A DNA stretch of 6,530 bases from DASQDN01 sp035630195 (GTDB lineage: Bacteria > Acidobacteriota > Terriglobia > Bryobacterales > Bryobacteraceae). The notes below the pieces were generated by a model. That model saw nothing but the letters and a program-made list of their open reading frames with translations. It was not told where the DNA came from and did not search any database. The stretch lies in the NCBI GenBank assembly GCA_035630195.1, contig DASQLD010000594.1:1-6530 (forward strand), given 5' to 3'. Within the stretch, counting starts at the first letter, position 1. Each line of letters begins with the position of its first letter. This document shows positions 5,841 to 6,530 of the stretch, one piece after another. Position numbers and translations under genes: made by a program.

Positions 5841-5864
5841 GCCTCGCCGTACCAACGGCGAGGC
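5841..5864 (+). terminator. Hairpin after the peroxidase gene, likely terminator
   Basis: GCCTCGCCGT (5841-5850) pairs perfectly with ACGGCGAGGC (5855-5864) around an ACCA loop, 46 bases past the peroxidase stop. There is no T-tract after it (CGTCCCCG), so it is an atypical terminator or a 3'-end-protecting hairpin. Confidence 0.5.
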
Positions 5865-5982
5865 CGTCCCCGTCCCGCCGAATCGCCAGCCAGGGTTCCG
5901 TCCCGGGTGGGGACTATGGAACATGACGTCCAGGGGAAATCGGTCACTACACCCGCAAATTTCGCTATGACGGATTGGAGGA

Positions 5983-6084
5983 GCTTTGATCTTCAATCTC
6001 GTATTCGCACCCTTTGTCATCCGGTTGCAGTCCTGGCGGGTACCGCGCCGGCTCGCCGTGCTGCTCGCTGTATTCGTGGGCTTC
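5983..6084 (+). pseudogene. Relic of an AI-2E/PerM-family membrane transporter
   Basis: One plus frame reads ALIFNLVFAPFVIRLQSWRV followed by PRRLAVLLAVFVGF. This matches the N-terminal region of AI-2E (PerM/YdiK-like) transporters, where a hydrophobic helix ends in LAP-x-V, then L-x-x-W-R-V-P-R, then a second hydrophobic helix A-V-L-L-x-V. Intact family members are about 350 residues or more with several spans; here a TGA lies just upstream (5968-5970), there is no start codon ahead of the match, and the frame loses resemblance after 6084 and stops at 6103-6105. It is a non-functional fragment. No more of the gene is found downstream. The rest of 5865-6251 has no recognisable gene. Confidence 0.5.
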
Positions 6085-6251
6085 TCATCTTTACCCCGAC
6101 GATGACTGACTGTGCTCAGCGTTGTAGCCACGACGATGCCCTGCACTTGAAAGCCGCCCGCGGTCACCGCGCCTCCCCGAACTGATCCCCGTCGCGGATC
6201 GCCCGCGCTAGCTTATTGATGTGGCGGCGTCCCGGGGGACGCGGATTAGCG

Positions 6252-6276
6252 GGAACGAATGCCGAGTCGAACTGTT
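6252..6276 (+). promoter_or_regulatory. EcfG-like promoter of the glycine-zipper protein gene
   Basis: GGAAC (6252-6256) and GTT (6274-6276) are separated by exactly 17 bases, matching the alphaproteobacterial general-stress promoter pattern. The GTT ends 29 bases ahead of the ATG at 6306, leaving room for the start site and the GGAG ribosome site at 6296-6299. Confidence 0.6.
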
Positions 6277-6305
6277 GTTGAGGTTCCTCAGCAATGGAGA
6301 TGACA

Positions 6306-6530
6306 ATGAAGCTTCGTACAGCAATCCTTGCGGTGGCGCTGATCGGCGCTCCCGTACTCGCGTTCGCCCAGACGACCCAGCAGGGGGCGCGTGATGGCGC
6401 TGCCGCAGGCGGCGCTGTCGGTGGCCCGATTGGCGCGGCGGTCGGGGGCACGGTCGGTGGAGCCGTCGGCCTTGGTCTCGAAATCCCGAATGCCGTGATT
6501 GGCTCTATCGCCGGCGCGAACCGCCCCTCA
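6306..6530 (+). CDS. Secreted glycine-zipper protein, DUF1236-type, 5' part (75 codons in window)
   Basis: Exported protein of unknown function. Residues 1-21 are a signal peptide: MKLR, a hydrophobic core LAVALIGAPVLA, and an A-F-A cleavage motif with the mature chain starting at Gln22 (QTTQQG). Residues about 29-57 form a glycine zipper with repeated GGAVGGPIGAAVGGTVGGAV, which packs helices in or against membranes. The next stretch, GLEIPNAVIGSIAGANRPS, matches the lead-in to the DUF1236 domain in rhizobial proteins, but the domain itself lies beyond the window. In-frame ATGs also exist at 6294 and 6300; 6306 is chosen because GGAG (6296-6299) is six bases ahead of it. The EcfG-like promoter suggests induction in the general stress response. 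Likely destination is the periplasm or outer membrane. Confidence 0.82.
   Translation, partial: MKLRTAILAVALIGAPVLAFAQTTQQGARDGAAAGGAVGGPIGAAVGGTVGGAVGLGLEIPNAVIGSIAGANRPS

Noticed and set aside
4947..5947. Several frames of 80-151 codons antisense to or overlapping the peroxidase gene
   Set aside because: The peroxidase frame has all catalytic motifs; the others are typical high-GC shadows.
5817..6451. Frames at 5817-6167 (minus), 5907-6185 (plus) and 6164-6451 (minus)
   Set aside because: They overlap the AI-2E relic or the signal-peptide protein, and none has a family pattern or ribosome site.
1..6530. tRNA, rRNA, CRISPR array or intact insertion sequence
   Set aside because: No cloverleaf, no rRNA-like stretch, no regularly spaced repeats, and no transposase with paired inverted ends was seen on reading both strands.

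Overview
The window looks like an accessory or chromosomal-backwater stretch of an alphaproteobacterium, most likely Bradyrhizobium or a close relative. This is inferred from family content (DUF6894-type protein, Crp/Fnr regulator of the rhizobial type, DUF1236-type glycine-rich secreted protein) and from GGAAC-N17-GTT promoters, which fit the alphaproteobacterial general-stress sigma factor EcfG. No database could be searched, so taxonomy and family names rest on recognition.

Layout, left to right. Positions 1-340 (minus) hold an N-terminally truncated phosphoglucosamine mutase (GlmM) fragment that leaves the window on the left. Directly upstream of it, in the same frame and behind two stops, is a 67-aa protein with two CxxC pairs (344-547, minus). 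Positions 548-1064 have no convincing gene but carry a possible DNA-ligase relic. Positions 1065-1153 hold a strong hairpin terminator and a perfect 28-bp tandem duplication. From 1572 down to 1136 on the minus strand lie three very small ORFs; two of them (46 and 45 aa) are recognisably related single-membrane-segment proteins that look translationally coupled. Positions 1573-2204 are mostly empty.

The right half is more conventional. A DUF6894-type protein (2205-2438, plus) converges on a Crp/Fnr-type regulator (2466-3125, minus). The regulator is placed from a GTG start because of a good Shine-Dalgarno sequence and an EcfG-like promoter just upstream (3189-3213). A 78-aa conserved-type hypothetical protein follows (3508-3744, plus). 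The largest gene is a 599-aa heme peroxidase of the animal-peroxidase superfamily (3995-5794, plus), with a sigma-70-like promoter that has a 13-bp palindrome in its spacer. A hairpin, a relic of an AI-2E/PerM family membrane protein (5983-6084), and the first 75 codons of a secreted glycine-zipper protein behind an EcfG-like promoter (6252-6276) complete the window.

Taken together, the possible theme is stress response: up to three EcfG-like promoters, a Crp-type regulator and a peroxidase. This is inference. The relics (glmM, ligase-like, AI-2E) suggest the region has repeatedly collected and lost DNA. I did not find a complete, clearly new multi-gene system; the coupled micro-protein operon is the best candidate for something undescribed.
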